A stretch of DNA of 64,000 bases from Gnetum montanum. Lineage: Eukaryota > Streptophyta > Gnetopsida > Gnetales > Gnetaceae. The stretch covers positions 137,476 to 201,475 of the forward strand of contig MNCI01030879.1 of the NCBI GenBank assembly GCA_015680685.1, read 5' to 3'. The notes under the pieces are model-generated. The model was given only the letters and a program-made list of their open reading frames with translations, did not search any database and was not told where the DNA came from. The position numbers were made by a program, and so were the translations under genes. Position 1 is the first letter of the stretch, and the number at the start of each line of letters is the position of its first letter. This document shows, in pieces, positions 12,662-24,444 of this stretch.

Positions 12662-14600
12662 TACCCCCACGAATGAATGAAAACTCATCCTCGAGTTACA
12701 AAGAGAACAAGCTCCATTGATTACATAGTGGATAGGTATGGGATTATTGACTGGAATCACACTAATGGTGAATGGGGTGACTTGTGAATAGATCATCATT
12801 ACAATACATGACAATATTAGTGTTCATGACCACAAGAGTGAACACTATACACATTTGACATTAGGCCTTATTTGGCAGCTGAGAGAGAAGAGAGAGAGAG
12901 AGAGAGAGAACAAAAAGAAGAAGTTTGTTGTTGCCGATGCCAAAATTGCACCTTCCGTTGGTCACCCATAAGTGCGCCATCAATCTTGTTCCTTGCATAA
13001 CTACTCCAGCACCATTCCATTCCAAGTGTTCCCCTCAAATCCAATCCATTATTGTATGATTTCCATCTGCACACACAACACAATATTATATTAGCAAGGG
13101 TAAATGAATCACAATGTAGTTGATACCTTGCCTCAGTGTAAGGTCCATTGGCTGAGTTGTGATATGGCTAATGTAGATTCTAGAGATATAACATTGGTGA
13201 CTACCCAAGGTGTAGGGGTTAAGAGAAATCAAAAAATTTGGACCAGGACCCCTATGACTGAGAGCGAACCTCTGGTAGCGAGAGCATGGAAAAAGATAAG
13301 GAATAAGAAAGATGGAGAAAAAGAGACAAAGACAACACCAATAAAATGGATGTTAGGGATGGAAATGAACAAAATAAATATTGATTGTGAAAATGTTTAA
13401 GGAAAAGAAATTAACTGATGTACCAAATAGGAATGCTAGTGGGTCCTCCCCAAAGTAGGCTCATGCCCTTAATTCCCTGACATTCCCACATTCAAAGAGT
13501 CCGTAGGCTTTGGAAATGTCATTTGGAAGCAAGAGTTAAAGTCTTAACCACAAGAGTTTATTAAAAAGAAAACAATGCATCAACCAAAATATGGTTTATT
13601 GATACAACTGGCAATAAGGTGCAAAATGGAGAAAGAAGGATGGAAGAAGAGAATGGAATGGAGTCTCAAGAACAAGGTGGTGTGCAACCCCGTTTGTAGT
13701 TATGATTAATGTGACTTAGTAGTTCTCATTCCAAATCTAGCCTCAAACCAACCACATTCAGTGACTTCACATTAATACACTTGGCCAATTCATCCACTTG
13801 AAGTAGCAAGAATGCTTCCATCAAAAAGTCACCACCATTCCGACCAAATGAAAAAGGAGAAAGTAGGAAGTGAGGCAGGGCCTTAGTTAGGGGGAACATT
13901 TTTATTTAGTTCCATAACCAGTGCTTGTAACCTAGATGATTATTTTATCTAAGGGGTGTGCTTTGAATTCTCACTATTTTTATGTGTTTTGCATGAGAAC
14001 CACACCATGCAAAGACTTATTATTTTTATTAGCTTAGCTTCCCGATAATGGAGCAATGTTAGAATGGTAAGGAAAAATCAAGAAGAAAACATTCAAGCAC
14101 CCAAGAGAATGGCCAACACAAATGCATCAAATCTCCTTGAAGTCACACCCTTTTCAATCCTTGAGTCCTTCCTTAGTTTGAGAAATGCCTAGTCACCAAT
14201 TCATTAATAGTTCTTATTATTGAAAGAAAGAGACTGTACATTTCCAAGCCAAGAGAGACCATAGAAATTCATGGATACATGGGTGATATGGACTCATTGC
14301 TTGTTATATCAAAAGAACCATACCTTAATATCAACATGATAAATCAAAGGTAAAAACCAAACATTAGCAATCAATGGAATATAGTTCATACCATCTTTAG
14401 GAGCACTTATTAGGTGAAAAACTTTAACAAAATAGATAAACACACAAATAAACGAAAAAGTATGAACGATGTTGCAAAACAAAAATAAGAAAAGTTAAAG
14501 AAATTTGTAAAAAAAAGGATAAAATAATAAATTAAAAGGTGAAAAAATGGAAAACAAAAAGTTGAAAAATTAAAGAAATAGAAAAATATTTATTAATTCT
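12662..14600 (-). other. Element B 3' non-coding region and purine tract
   Basis: In the element's direction, T-rich repeats (14470-14570 on +, complementary) are followed by a region sharing the CCCTCTAACTAAGGCCC block (near 13885) with A, C and F. A (GA)n run is at 12884-12910. The polypurine tract, reading GTGGGGGTA on the minus strand, lies directly before the LTR (12662-12675). Short reading frames here have no recognisable product. Confidence 0.65.
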
Positions 14601-16640
14601 ATGTTGTTAGAATGGAAGATACCCCCCATAGCAAAATAGTTGAGCATGACTAGAATTAATAAATGGAAGGTTAGGATCCTTTCATGTTGGAAATATTGGG
14701 ACGCGATCATACTAACCCCATTGGGGTTCACACACTTGATTATAGTAACCATAGTGGGGCAATTTATAAGATGTAGTTTCTGGATAACAAGTTGACCCAC
14801 TATGATAATTAGGACTGTTAGATGGTATGCAAGGATTAGGATGTCGTCCTCCATAGCTGTATTCATTGGTCCATATGGTTGTTGGAGTGTTAAGTGGTGG
14901 CCTTGATGAGGTAACATGAGGTGGTGGGTTTGAAGAGGAAGATGCACCACAGTGTTGGATTTTTTCTGAGTTGGCGGGTGCAGTGGTTTCTGAACTGTGG
15001 TGTCCCTTTCAATGGTCATGTCTAAATAAGGGATGCTTTTGATGTTGTGAAGGACCTCCACTATTGTTGGGAGTAGCAGCAAAAGTAACATTTATGGGTT
15101 GGTGCTATGGTGCAAAATTTCCTGGCATAGTTGGCGGTGATGTAGGAGGGGGTGAAGTATGAGAATATTGAGGTTGAGGATAAGTGTAAGGCACATGAGG
15201 TGGTGATCTTGTTGAAAACGACATGGGTAAATAGTACTCAGGAGAATGATAACGATGAGGTGAGGTAGAGGATGCTGATCTTGTTGGAGAAACAAGGTGC
15301 TGAACATAATAATAAGCATTTGGTGTTGGAACATATGAAGGGTATGGTCTAGTTGGTGATGGCCTCCCCCATGAATGAGGTCTTTGCCACTATGGTTGAA
15401 CCTGATATTTTTGTAATAGATAGATGTTACATTGATATGTGAAATTGGTAGTTGAGTACTTATTCTTATTATCTTCTACCCTTTGTTTTGATTGTTGCAT
15501 GGTGTCCTGTTCTGTTTCTCAATTTGGCATAACTCTTCCTCTAATAATGTTGGCATATTCTCCACATCTTTTATGTACCCAGTCTATCATCTTATTGATA
15601 TTTGCCTCAATTTCATCTAGTGATTGTAGGATTGGCAAAGATGATTCCACCTTCTTGAAGTGAGTGGATTTCTCCTCTTCATGATCATGGACCCTTGTTA
15701 AGTTGAGATTTTGGTCCTGTTGAGAACTTTCAACATTCTCCCATTTGGCTAGTTCTCCTTCTTCTTTTGCCACCCACTTAATAAGCTCTTGGAGTTGATG
15801 GGTTCATAGCTCATATAGTTGCCCTTGGGCGTACATCCCTAAGGTCTCCCTTGTTTCATTACTGAGCCCATCAATGATATGGTATAATAGCCTTTCCTTA
15901 GAGAACTCATGGCCTAGAAAAATTTTTAGCAGTGCATAATATCTTTCTAAGGCCATGTCCAAGGGTTCATGTTGTGCTTGTTTCCACTCTTGGATTTGTT
16001 TCCTCAAGGCTAACACTCTTGTGTAGGTTTGATATCTTTCGCTAAAGAGTTATACCATTGTTGGCCAATGTTGTATTGAATTTGGTTTTAACAATCTATA
16101 CCATACTTTTTCTTGGCCAACAAGTGTCATAGGAAAGAGCTTGAGCTTTTGAAAACCGTTATCAATGTTGTTCCATGTACAGGCATCGTAGAAGGCTTGT
16201 AAATGATGTTGTGAATTTGAATCATAGCCTCCTGAAAACTTGGGAAAGTTGTTTAAATCAAGCCTAGGTAGGTGAATTTCTTTGTGATGCCTGTAGGATA
16301 TTCGAATAGCCTCTTGTATAGGCATTAGGCTCTTAGTGGCCAGTATGGGTTCATCATCATTAGGTAAGTTATGCTTTGGTGTGTTGGGATGATGTTGCCT
16401 TTGTTTATGTTGGCATTCTTGATTTTCTTTGTGAGCTCGATTTTTAGTTCTACGCTGATCCCTTGAAAGATAGTCATCCATGTCACAATCTGACGTTGAA
16501 GGAGTAGAGGAAGAGAAGGAACTGTAAAACTCATTGTGACTTTTGTAAGTCTTCCAATCATCCCCAAGTAAGTTCTTGTAGTTATTGAGAAGGTCCTAGG
16601 CCTTCTGGGCCTCCTCGTTCTATGGGATGTCTCATCCTCA
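14600..16640 (-). pseudogene. gag: Element B gag (shortened at its N-terminus)
   Basis: The capsid region at about 16480-15800 is the best preserved part: LDLNNFPKFSGGY, then LFPMTLVGQEKVWYRLL, then an LRKQIQEWKQ block and an IIDGLSNETRETLGMYAQG block. These match F and C and resemble Athila gag. From 16481 to 15519 the pieces share one frame interrupted by stops. A Pro/Tyr/Ser-rich tail follows to about 14600, partly frameshifted. The VLPPDRS-containing N-terminal part of F and C gag is missing, so the coding part begins close to the primer site. One base (16688) is an N. Confidence 0.82.
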
Positions 16641-16689
16641 TTAGAGGTGTCAGAGTTGGATGACAAGAGTCTTTGAGTATCGTTGGGNA

Positions 16690-16707
16690 TCCTTGGCAAC
16701 GGTGCCA
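16690..16707 (-). other. Element B primer-binding site, tRNA-Asp type
   Basis: On the minus strand it reads TGGCACCGTTGCCAAGGA, one base inside the 5' LTR. It matches the tRNA-Asp complement more closely than A's site does. The ambiguous base N at 16688 lies just beyond it. Confidence 0.88.
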
Positions 16708-16708
16708 A

Positions 16709-17495
16709 TGATGAGTGGAAATGTACCCCTACACTCAACCATACGAATTCGAGCGTTTCACACACGATCCGGTTGAACTTCATAGAAGGGCTAGTTGTGG
16801 TATCTAGATAGTTATCCTTAGGTCGCAGTTCGTTGTCTTCCCACTTGGACTAGTATTAGCTTTTTCACGTACGGTTTAGTTTAGAGTGAGGTGTATGATG
16901 TGTTTCTATGCTAATGCTACTCTTTTGGACAATGGAAAGTAATATTGACTAAGCTAAGAGAAAAAAGGCGAGAGAGAATCTAAACTAGACTAAGTGCGAT
17001 GAGCATCCATTCTTTAATCATCCATACACATCCTAAACTTTGTGCATGACTGCCACTGAGATTACCAAGTGCATGGCTTAAGTATGCTACTGGGTTACCA
17101 AGTAGTCACACTTAAATGCTCGTGATTAAGTCGTACTCATTCCGTGTTACTAGGAGATAAGAGTGAAGAGAGATTAATTATGTAGGAAAGAATTTAAACA
17201 TTAACAATAATTAATTTCTATTTAGCTTAGTCCATATGCTGCAAGGTTTATCAGAAAGTTTGTCTTTATTTCCGTACACAAATATGTGCTCAGGTACAAT
17301 TTTCTCAAGTAGAGATCCATTCACTTTAAGACTCCTACTGTGGGCACATGGAAATTACTCTAACTCTGGAATGGTAAAACTGCTATAGTTTGGCTAAGGG
17401 TCTAAGTCTAGATGTTTGAACAAGGGAAAGCCACCTCTTATTTATAGAACTTGTGGTGGGCTACGATATCATAGCCAACAATTCATGACTCATTA
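16709..17495 (-). repeat. Element B 5' LTR
   Basis: 787 bases. It is collinear with the 3' LTR apart from the GATATC array, of which one copy remains (17465). It ends ...CTCATTA where the partner has CTCATCA. The boundary is fixed by the AACAT target duplication. Confidence 0.92.
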
Positions 17496-17500
17496 AACAT

Positions 17501-19259
17501 GATCTTAGAATTAGGAAAGTAAAATTTCAACCAAGAGATAAGGTTCTATACTAGAATCTCAAACATGTACCACAACGAACTAAGATCCAAATGTTGTGGG
17601 AGGAAACTTATATTATCTATGAAACCTTTCCATTTGGGGCCATGTTAATTTGCAAACTTGAAAGTCCAAATGAGAAACTACAAGTCAACACACAAAAACT
17701 CAAGCCTTTTTGAGAACCTAAGATAGCGAGTGACCAAAAAACCTCAATAGATGGACAAGCACACTTAGTTTTTTAGATCTCCTTGTTTTACATTAGTCAT
17801 GGGGGAGATGGTCATCCATGTTGAAATAACCAAAGTGGCTCCTTATTTTTTCATTTTTTCTATTTTCATAGTTTTTGTTTTACACCCTTTTTAGCATGTC
17901 TTCTATTTCTTAAATATTTTATGATTTTTTTATATTTTAATTTATTTGGTTTGGATTTTTCTTATTTTTTTATTTTCTTTCTCTATTGTCACTAGGAATT
18001 CATGCAATTCTAGCTATCAATTGATGGTGGTTTGTACTTTATAATGTTATTTGATTGCGAATGTCTGGATTCTATCTTTGAATTTTGATGTTGATAATTG
18101 AAACATGGGTTCTTTTCATGATAACAAGCAGTGAGTCCACATCATCCACCGATCCACATAACTATATGGTGTTCCTTTGTTTTGGAAGCATGAGGTCCCT
18201 TTTTAAATGAAACTTATGATGACCTTGTGACCTTGGTAGTTTCCAAACTTGGGATGGATTAATGGATAGACAAGGGTGTGACTTCAAGGGGATTTGAAAC
18301 TTTTTATACTTACCTAAATTCTAGGGTGCATTAGTGTCTCCATGAAGCCCTTGTCATTCATATGTCAATCAATAATAGGAAGCTAAGTCTTTGCATTGTG
18401 TGGTTTCCATTTTAAATACAAAAAAGAAGAGAGAAAAAGATAACAATGGGAATTCAAAGCACACTCCTTAGACTCAATAATGGGCTACAAGCATTGGTTA
18501 TGGGGCTGGAAAGATATGTTACCCATGCTTGAAGGAACCACTCTAACTAAGGCTCCTCTCACCTCTTACTTTTTTTTATTCTCTCTTTGGAATGGTGATT
18601 TATCTATGGTGCTCTTCATGTGCCTTGGAGGAGATGGACTAGTTTAGAGGTGTTAATGTAAAGTCACTGAAAGTGGTGGGTATTAATTCAGACTCAGGAT
18701 AGAAGTTATTAGATCATATTAACCACATAGTCCATAAGGGACTACATGTGACCATGATACAAGACTCCATTCCACACTCTCTCATCCACCTATACTCTCC
18801 ATCACTTAGCTCACCACCTTTCTTATGTTTGTTTCAATGTCTTTGTTTGATATAGTCAAAGTTCTTTGATGGTTTTTTTGGTGATTTGACCCTTAACTAA
18901 CCACAACCATTAATCATCCATGGGGCCTATGAACTCCTTGGTTTGAGGGCATGCAAGGGCATCAAGGGCATACACCTACTATGGGGAGGACACACTTGCA
19001 TACTCCTTGGTTGGGTTGGTTAAGTTCCTCATCCCTTAGGCATTTTTGCTTTCAAATCTTCTGCATTCCACATGGATTACATCTAGTTTTGCACTTCTTA
19101 ACTAATATTCTCCTAATTGAATCTCCTTTTTTGTGCATATTCTTATCCTCTTCAAGCATTCCATCATGTTCTAGGCTTTTCTGGTTCCTCTGGATTCCAA
19201 TTTTATGTAGAAACTCTTTATTTTTCCTTAGCTTTTCAAAGTGGACAATTTTTCTCTAC
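17501..19259 (+). other. Element A 3' region: end of second integrase copy and non-coding DNA
   Basis: 17501-17822 ends the duplicated integrase with the GGDGHPC tail. 17823 to about 18690 repeats the 10297-11138 non-coding region, including the GGAAAGATATGTTACCCATG box near 18508. From about 18690 to 19000 the sequence resembles the 3' non-coding part of F (62680-63000). No gene is seen. Confidence 0.6.
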
Positions 19260-19360
19260 AACTATGTTGATGTGACCCCATCGATGTAGTCTCCTATGTT
19301 GATGTGACCTTGTTGATGTGATCACATTGATGTAGCATAAAAATTGTATATATATACATA
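19260..19360 (+). promoter_or_regulatory. U3-like promoter inside element A, upstream of the extra frame
   Basis: Repeated TTGATGTGA/CATCGATG-like words at 19265-19335 are followed by TATATATATA at 19347-19357. A leader follows with CGAGGAGTTTTTGTTGTTTC, which loosely resembles the A LTR downstream of its own TATA box. The arrangement, short near-palindromes then TATA, is that of the LTR promoters in this window, yet it lies inside the element. A matching TATA-bearing leader precedes the same frame in E (24033). The role as a promoter is inferred from layout alone. Confidence 0.4.
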
Positions 19361-19670
19361 GACACTTAGCTTATTTTTTCACATTTTGATTCAAACACCG
19401 AGGAGTTTTTGTTGTTTCTAGAGCCCAAAGCCTTCTAGAGCCCATAACTCACAAATTGTTTATTCGATTAACCTCATTCTTCTATCCTATAGGTATAGGA
19501 GATGAGCTTTATATTGTGGGGGACACAAACCTTAGGTTTTTGGTTAAAACGTTTTTCAAATTTTTTCTAACTCCCACAAGGTTTAAGTAATAAAATAATA
19601 TTAAAATCACTAATTCATGAGAGCTAAACCTTTTCAACGAACTCTGGTAGCCATCTAAGTAAAATAATAT

Positions 19671-19766
19671 CCAAAAAGGCAAGGTATCCAAGTGCTTCAT
19701 GTTTCACATAGCCAAAGTGTAAGTGATCCAAAAAGGCAAGGTATCCAAGTGCTTCATGTTTCACAT
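19671..19766 (+). repeat. Short tandem repeat in the leader of the extra frame
   Basis: A 39-base phrase beginning CCAAAAAGGCAAGGTATCC occurs at 19671 and again at 19728, a period of 57 bases. Confidence 0.9.
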
Positions 19767-19801
19767 CAAACACTAATCCTTGATCATGTGTGATTATAGA
19801 T

Positions 19802-22660
19802 GGCACCAAGACCTAAATAAGGAGGGAAGGTAGGATTGTCCCAATCGAAGGACAAGCAACCAAGAACTAGAAGGGGCTAATAGCTAGAGTAGCCTCAAGA
19901 GTAAGTAGCTAAAACACATGTAATGGAACCTCTTCAAAAGGAGCTTGAAGTGGAATTTACTTGACAGATTCTCAAAGATGAAATAGAGTAATTCCACTAG
20001 GATGAGGCACCATTACCAAGGCCAAACCTTGAGGTCACTTTGATAGATGTCTACTTTAGGAAAAGTCGTTCCAAGGAGATCCATAGTTCAATTCTCCAAG
20101 AGTTAAAATTTGGTTTTTTTTTGGACTTTACTCTAGAAGAAGTCAAAACTCAACTGTAGAATTCTCCCATGTGGTCCTTTCTTACTTCCAGTGGAGAATG
20201 GTACATAGGGGAAACATACCTCTTTTGGAACAATAGGTAGGCTGATGTCACTATGAAGATTAAAGACATTAGTGTGTCCTACTTAGTGGAGGACATCTCT
20301 TAGGCCCTTGGGTTACCAAAAACTAGGGCAACATTGGTAGAAATCTCAACATAAGTAGACCTAGAGGTGAAGAAGAAGTGGGTCTAGTAGTGCTATGGGG
20401 TTGATCGCAAGGAGTATGGCACACTTACTAATGTAGAGAGGATGTATTTTAAAATATTGGCCTATTACCTCAATCCAATGGTAAGGCCAAGCAAAGTGAT
20501 GACCTTCTCTACCTGTGCATGCACCACTCTGAGCAAGAAATTCCCAATCAATCTCCCACAACGATTCTACTTAGAGATAAAAAATGCTTCAAGGAGAATG
20601 AGCATGGAAGAAAGGAACTTCCCTTCTTGTGCCTCATTTGCAAATTATGTAGAAGGGGAGAAATAGCCCACTATTCAAATAATAATCTTTGACATGCTCG
20701 TGCCCCCTCTTAGATAGAAATGATGAAAGACAAGGTGTCACCAATAGTATAAGAAGAGAAGCATCCACCATTATCACCCATCAATTAGAAAATAACATTG
20801 GAGGCTCACATTTCCATTGAGCACATGCCAAAAATTTGTGAGTAACTCCTATAGCAGTAGTAGGCTAGATTAAGTGGTGAGCCCTCTATCTACCAACCAA
20901 CACTAAGCCATCTAAATGAGGTCACTTGTACAAGCAATTTTTGGAGGAGACGACACTGATGTTTTTTGCCCAATGAATGCACGCACTTGTAAAGTCGATT
21001 CATAGTGCTCGAGAGGTAATAGTATCTCTTCTAGAACAATAGGAATTTTTAGAGATCTTTGGAAATGTTGCTAATTTCTTGGTGCAATTGGAAGATGGCA
21101 AGGGGATGATTGTGTTGCTGATGGAACAGTAAGGGTAAGAAACAATGGTAGAGGTGGTGGCTAATAGAGTGGTAGAAGAACTCAATGTTTCTGTGGCCTA
21201 TGTGCCTGTTGTTGCTACACTTAGGGATGTGCAAACATTCACAAGAGTAATAAGTGGAAGGTTTAGTATAGCCTAGCATGAAGAATTACTATTGGTGAAA
21301 ATGGGGCAATTGCTTTGGAAGATATTTGATCTCCTAAATACCATCACAATAATCCAGTAAAAAATTCTTCAAGCTAGGGGCAAGCTCTTCATTACGAATG
21401 CCCAACTCAAGGTAGCTACATTAGAGAATTGATGATTGGTTAACAAGGTTGTGGAGCTGAGGGCCTGACAAGCTGATCCCACCATGCTCAGCCAAGCCAT
21501 AACAAGACATGAAGCTTATCTATAACTTTAGAACAAACTTCAAGAGGTTGAGTACATGAAGGAGTCAGTTTTCTTTAACTAGTCCTTAATAGAGGTCACA
21601 AAATACAACATTAAAAAGGACTTGTTGGAGATTCGCAAGAAGAACATGATTTTAACCAAGAGTAATTATCGCCTATGGAATGTTAAAACCTAAAAAGACC
21701 AAATAATAGAATTCTTATGATAGTAGCAAAAGTAGCTTGCTAAGGCGACTATGGACTTAAGGAGGTTGGTTTTTGAAAAAAAAAAATCTTTCAATGGAGG
21801 AAGTTCAAGCTCTTCACTAGTCAATAATTAATATTGTTGCCTAGAAAAATGAGGTCCTCATGTTTGAAAGGGTCAAAAATCACTAAAGGAACCAGGTTGG
21901 CCTTCTCAAGGATATTAATGAGAAATCAATCTAGTTGGTGAAGGAAAAGATGAACAAGGCCCTTTGGTAGCTCTAACAAGGAGGCAAGATCTAATAGCCC
22001 ATCTTTGATGGACTGAACATGTATAGCAAGGTAGAAATCCACCTCAAGGAGCTACAAATCTAGGAGATGATAGAGTACATGGAGGTAGCCAACCTTCATT
22101 ATGCAAACTTCGCAATGATAAATATCAAAAGGCTAAGGTAAGATTTGGAGAAGTAAGTGGCCAACTCATACTTGTTGTACGAGGTTGAGTTTAAGCATCA
22201 TAAGAAAATAAAACCAAAGCTAGAAACTGTCAATGCTAAACTCAAAGTCTTGAGAGTGTGATTCATGGATCAATGATCAGTGGTTGAGAACTTGGCCAAG
22301 AGAATGAATGAGTACCATGAGTTGCAAAGTGCTATTAGAGCATTCAACATCAAATGCAAGCAATTCAATACCTTGTTTATCAATGTGAAGGAGTTGTTCC
22401 CTACAATGCCCTATTTGTGGGATGTTCTTGTACTGGTCCACATCGGTGATGCTACATGGACCATGTAAGATCCATAGAGTAAGGAGGAGAAGATGAAAGC
22501 ATTGCTAGACGTGTTTCATCTTCTACTAGCAATTGTAGCTATATCATGACACCTATAACTACCATAGCCTCAACTATAATTTTCGCGTGCACCAAAGGTA
22601 GGAGAAGCTCCTTTGGCACCTCAAGAGCCTTCACCTCCTAGGACCATCTAATTTTCTTCT
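19802..22660 (+). pseudogene. Extra (env-position) reading frame of element A, coiled-coil rich
   Basis: The likely start is ATG 19802 (MAPRPK). The frame continues with many stops, most of them TAG, to about 22650. An N-terminal part (to about 20700) has a globular look: EWYIGETYLFW, KILAYYLNP and KKFPINLPQRFYLEIKN. The C-terminal half (21300-22500) is rich in Leu, Lys, Glu and Gln with heptad-like spacing, suggesting coiled coil. The same frame is found in E on both sides of D. It sits where Athila elements carry an env-like frame. I see no clear signal peptide or membrane segment and do not recognise the family. It may be an env-like frame or a captured host gene. Confidence 0.6.
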
Positions 22661-22884
22661 CATATTTAGCCATCAAAGGGGTTTAGTTATCAAATTTTGT
22701 AATGGTGTTCAATTTTATTTTCATGAATACCTACTTCTATAAAAGTTGTAAATCCATACACTTAGGCACTTAGGCATTAGTTTGAGTTAGTCAGTTAATA
22801 ATTTCATATGTTTCCAAATTTTGTAAAAAGCTTGTTGCTTCTTTTGTTCATTCGAGGATGAGTTTTTAGTTAGTTATGGAGGTA
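22661..22884 (+). other. Element A 3' end with polypurine tract
   Basis: Non-coding. TTATGGAGGTA directly precedes the 3' LTR and is a worn form of the TCATGGGGGTA tract of F; it would prime plus-strand synthesis. The upstream phrase GAGGATGAGTTTTTAG resembles the GGACGAGTTTTCATTCAG in F. Confidence 0.75.
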
Positions 22885-23706
22885 TGATGAATCATTATTG
22901 GTTGGGTTGGATTGACTCAAATGCATCGACTTGTACCCATCGATGCATGATTTGATGCATCAACGCATATGCATCAAGGGGGTGTCTAGTATTGCCTATA
23001 TAAATACGTGTACATATCACATTTAAGGTATTTATTCATTAGTAGCATAACAAAGATTTTGTAATTTGTTCTTTTGAGAGTTAGAATAGTTTTCTAAGTG
23101 CATGCAGTAGAAGTTGAGAAGTGTATGGATCTTTATTTAAGAATTGATGTACCTAGATCCTTTAGTGTGAACGGTAATAAAGATGAGATTTCTTAATAAA
23201 TATTGCAACACTTGGACATAGCATAATATTAACTTTAATGCACGTTGCTATTATGCAATTTACTCTCATGCATTTAATTAATTAATTAATTATGAATAAT
23301 TAATGCCCATAAGTACGACCACCTCGAGCATATGTTAATTCTTGGTAACCCAATAGTGTTACAATGTGTTCAAGATGTGTATGATAGATGGGAATGGATG
23401 CTTATGTTAGGATTACATTAAGGTGTTAGATAGTTTCTAGATTAATTAAGCACTTAATTACTTTATTTTTACACTTAGGAAAAGTAAATAAAAATATAAA
23501 AAGTTATACAAATCATGTACCTTAGTTACACTTAACCATATCATTGAACCTTATAAGTGGAACTGAGAAGGCAACGATCATGTCCGTAAGTTCACTACCT
23601 AGATAATGTGTACATAGAGAGCTAAAGTTTGTAGAATTTGACCATATTGCTTAGTGAATGCTAGTGATTTGTATGGTTGAGCATAAATATTGGTTGTTTC
23701 TCATCA
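22885..23706 (+). repeat. Element A 3' LTR
   Basis: 822 bases, TGATGA...TCATCA, followed by the target duplication ATAAT (23707-23711). Palindromic GATGCATC-type words are at 22920-22975, then a TATATAAA box near 22998 and AATAAA near 23175. Confidence 0.93.
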
Positions 23707-23711
23707 ATAAT

Positions 23712-24444
23712 TTTTGGACATCTAGCCTATGCATCATCTTCACATGCCATAATCATTGAATCATAATTTTTTAAATCAATCGCATCATTATTTTATTCCA
23801 TTTTCTTCATAAATCTCTTATTTGATAACAACAAATCATATGGATTATGCTTTACCAACCCAATGATCTATCATCCACGCTTGACTACACCATTATATTA
23901 TTTAGGCCCTTCTAATGGCTCTCATTTGATCCTAATTTTACCTTAAATTTTATAAAAAGCTCACCAAAAATTAATGCAAATTATCAACTTTAGACACATT
24001 GATACATCAATATCAATGCAACTTCTAAAACCTATATATATGCATGAAGAGTTAGAAAATTTTTGTCATTTTTCTCATTTTGTGAAGTAAGTTTTTGTTG
24101 TTTAGAGAGCTCAGATTTTTCAAGAGCAATATCTTGTAATTTAGACACTTGTTTGAAACTATTGAAAAACTTGTAAGCTCCCAGAGCCACATTGAGGTAA
24201 CTCCCAAAACCTATATATATGCATGGAGAGTTAGAAAATTTTTATTATTTTTCTCATTTTGTGAATGAAGTTTTTATTGTCTAGAGAGACCATATTTTTC
24301 AAGAGAAATATTTTGTAACCTAGAAACTTTTTTGAAACTATTCAAAAACTGTAAGCTCCTAGAGTCAATCTCTACATCATGGGAGCTAGAAACTTGGAAT
24401 TTTTAATACTTAAAAAAACCTAATTTCTGAATGCTTAAGGTAGT
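23712..24444 (+). other. Element E segment: TATA-bearing leader with a tandem duplication
   Basis: Between the A and C insertions lies E's counterpart of 19260-19800. A unit of about 179 bases starting near 24022 is repeated from about 24200 to 24370. Each copy begins with a TATATATA box (24033 and 24212) and continues with GAGTTAGAAAATTTTT and a GTAAGCTCC block. Upstream words (CATTGATACATCAATATCAA) are near-palindromic, as in the LTR U3 regions. No protein is seen. It ends at the GTAGT target site of C (24440-24444). Confidence 0.55.

Larger units (their letters stand above)
11779..17495 (-). mobile_element. Element B: non-autonomous gag-only Athila-like element
   Basis: B is 5717 bases, reads on the minus strand, and is flanked by AACAT on both sides (11774-11778 and 17496-17500). 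LTRs are 16709-17495 (5') and 11779-12661 (3'). Between them are a tRNA-Asp-type primer site, a gag frame and a long non-coding 3' part. I find no protease active site, RT, RNase H or integrase. This is the layout of terminal-repeat elements carrying only gag, which rely on enzymes of relatives such as C. Host sequence resumes exactly in step after the insertion. Confidence 0.92.
9335..18690 (+). repeat. 1.8 kb tandem duplication inside element A (second copy split by B)
   Basis: Copy 1 is 9335-11138 and covers the integrase core, its C-terminus and about 840 bases of 3' non-coding DNA. Copy 2 is 11139-11778 plus 17501 to about 18690. The junction is visible at about 11139: a phrase ending AAGTCACTAAAA, which in copy 2 (18650) continues into other sequence, here jumps back to the integrase phrase otherwise found at 9337. 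Each copy is about 1.8 kb. Copy 2 ends where A's normal 3' region continues. Confidence 0.85.
3490..23706 (+). mobile_element. Element A: complete Athila-like LTR retrotransposon, with B nested inside
   Basis: A is bounded by two LTRs of the same family (3490-4347 and 22885-23706), both starting TGATGA and ending TCATCA. It is flanked by identical 5-base target duplications ATAAT (3485-3489 and 23707-23711). Internal order is tRNA-Asp-type primer site, gag, protease, RT, RNase H, integrase, 3' non-coding region, extra reading frame, purine tract. Without B (5717 bp plus the duplicated AACAT) it would be about 14.5 kb, which is long for the group because of a 1.8 kb internal tandem duplication and the extra frame. 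The TSD match makes the boundaries firm. Confidence 0.93.

Noticed and set aside
19509-19809. Minus-strand frames of 61-63 residues
   Set aside because: They arise from the 57-base tandem repeat in A's leader.
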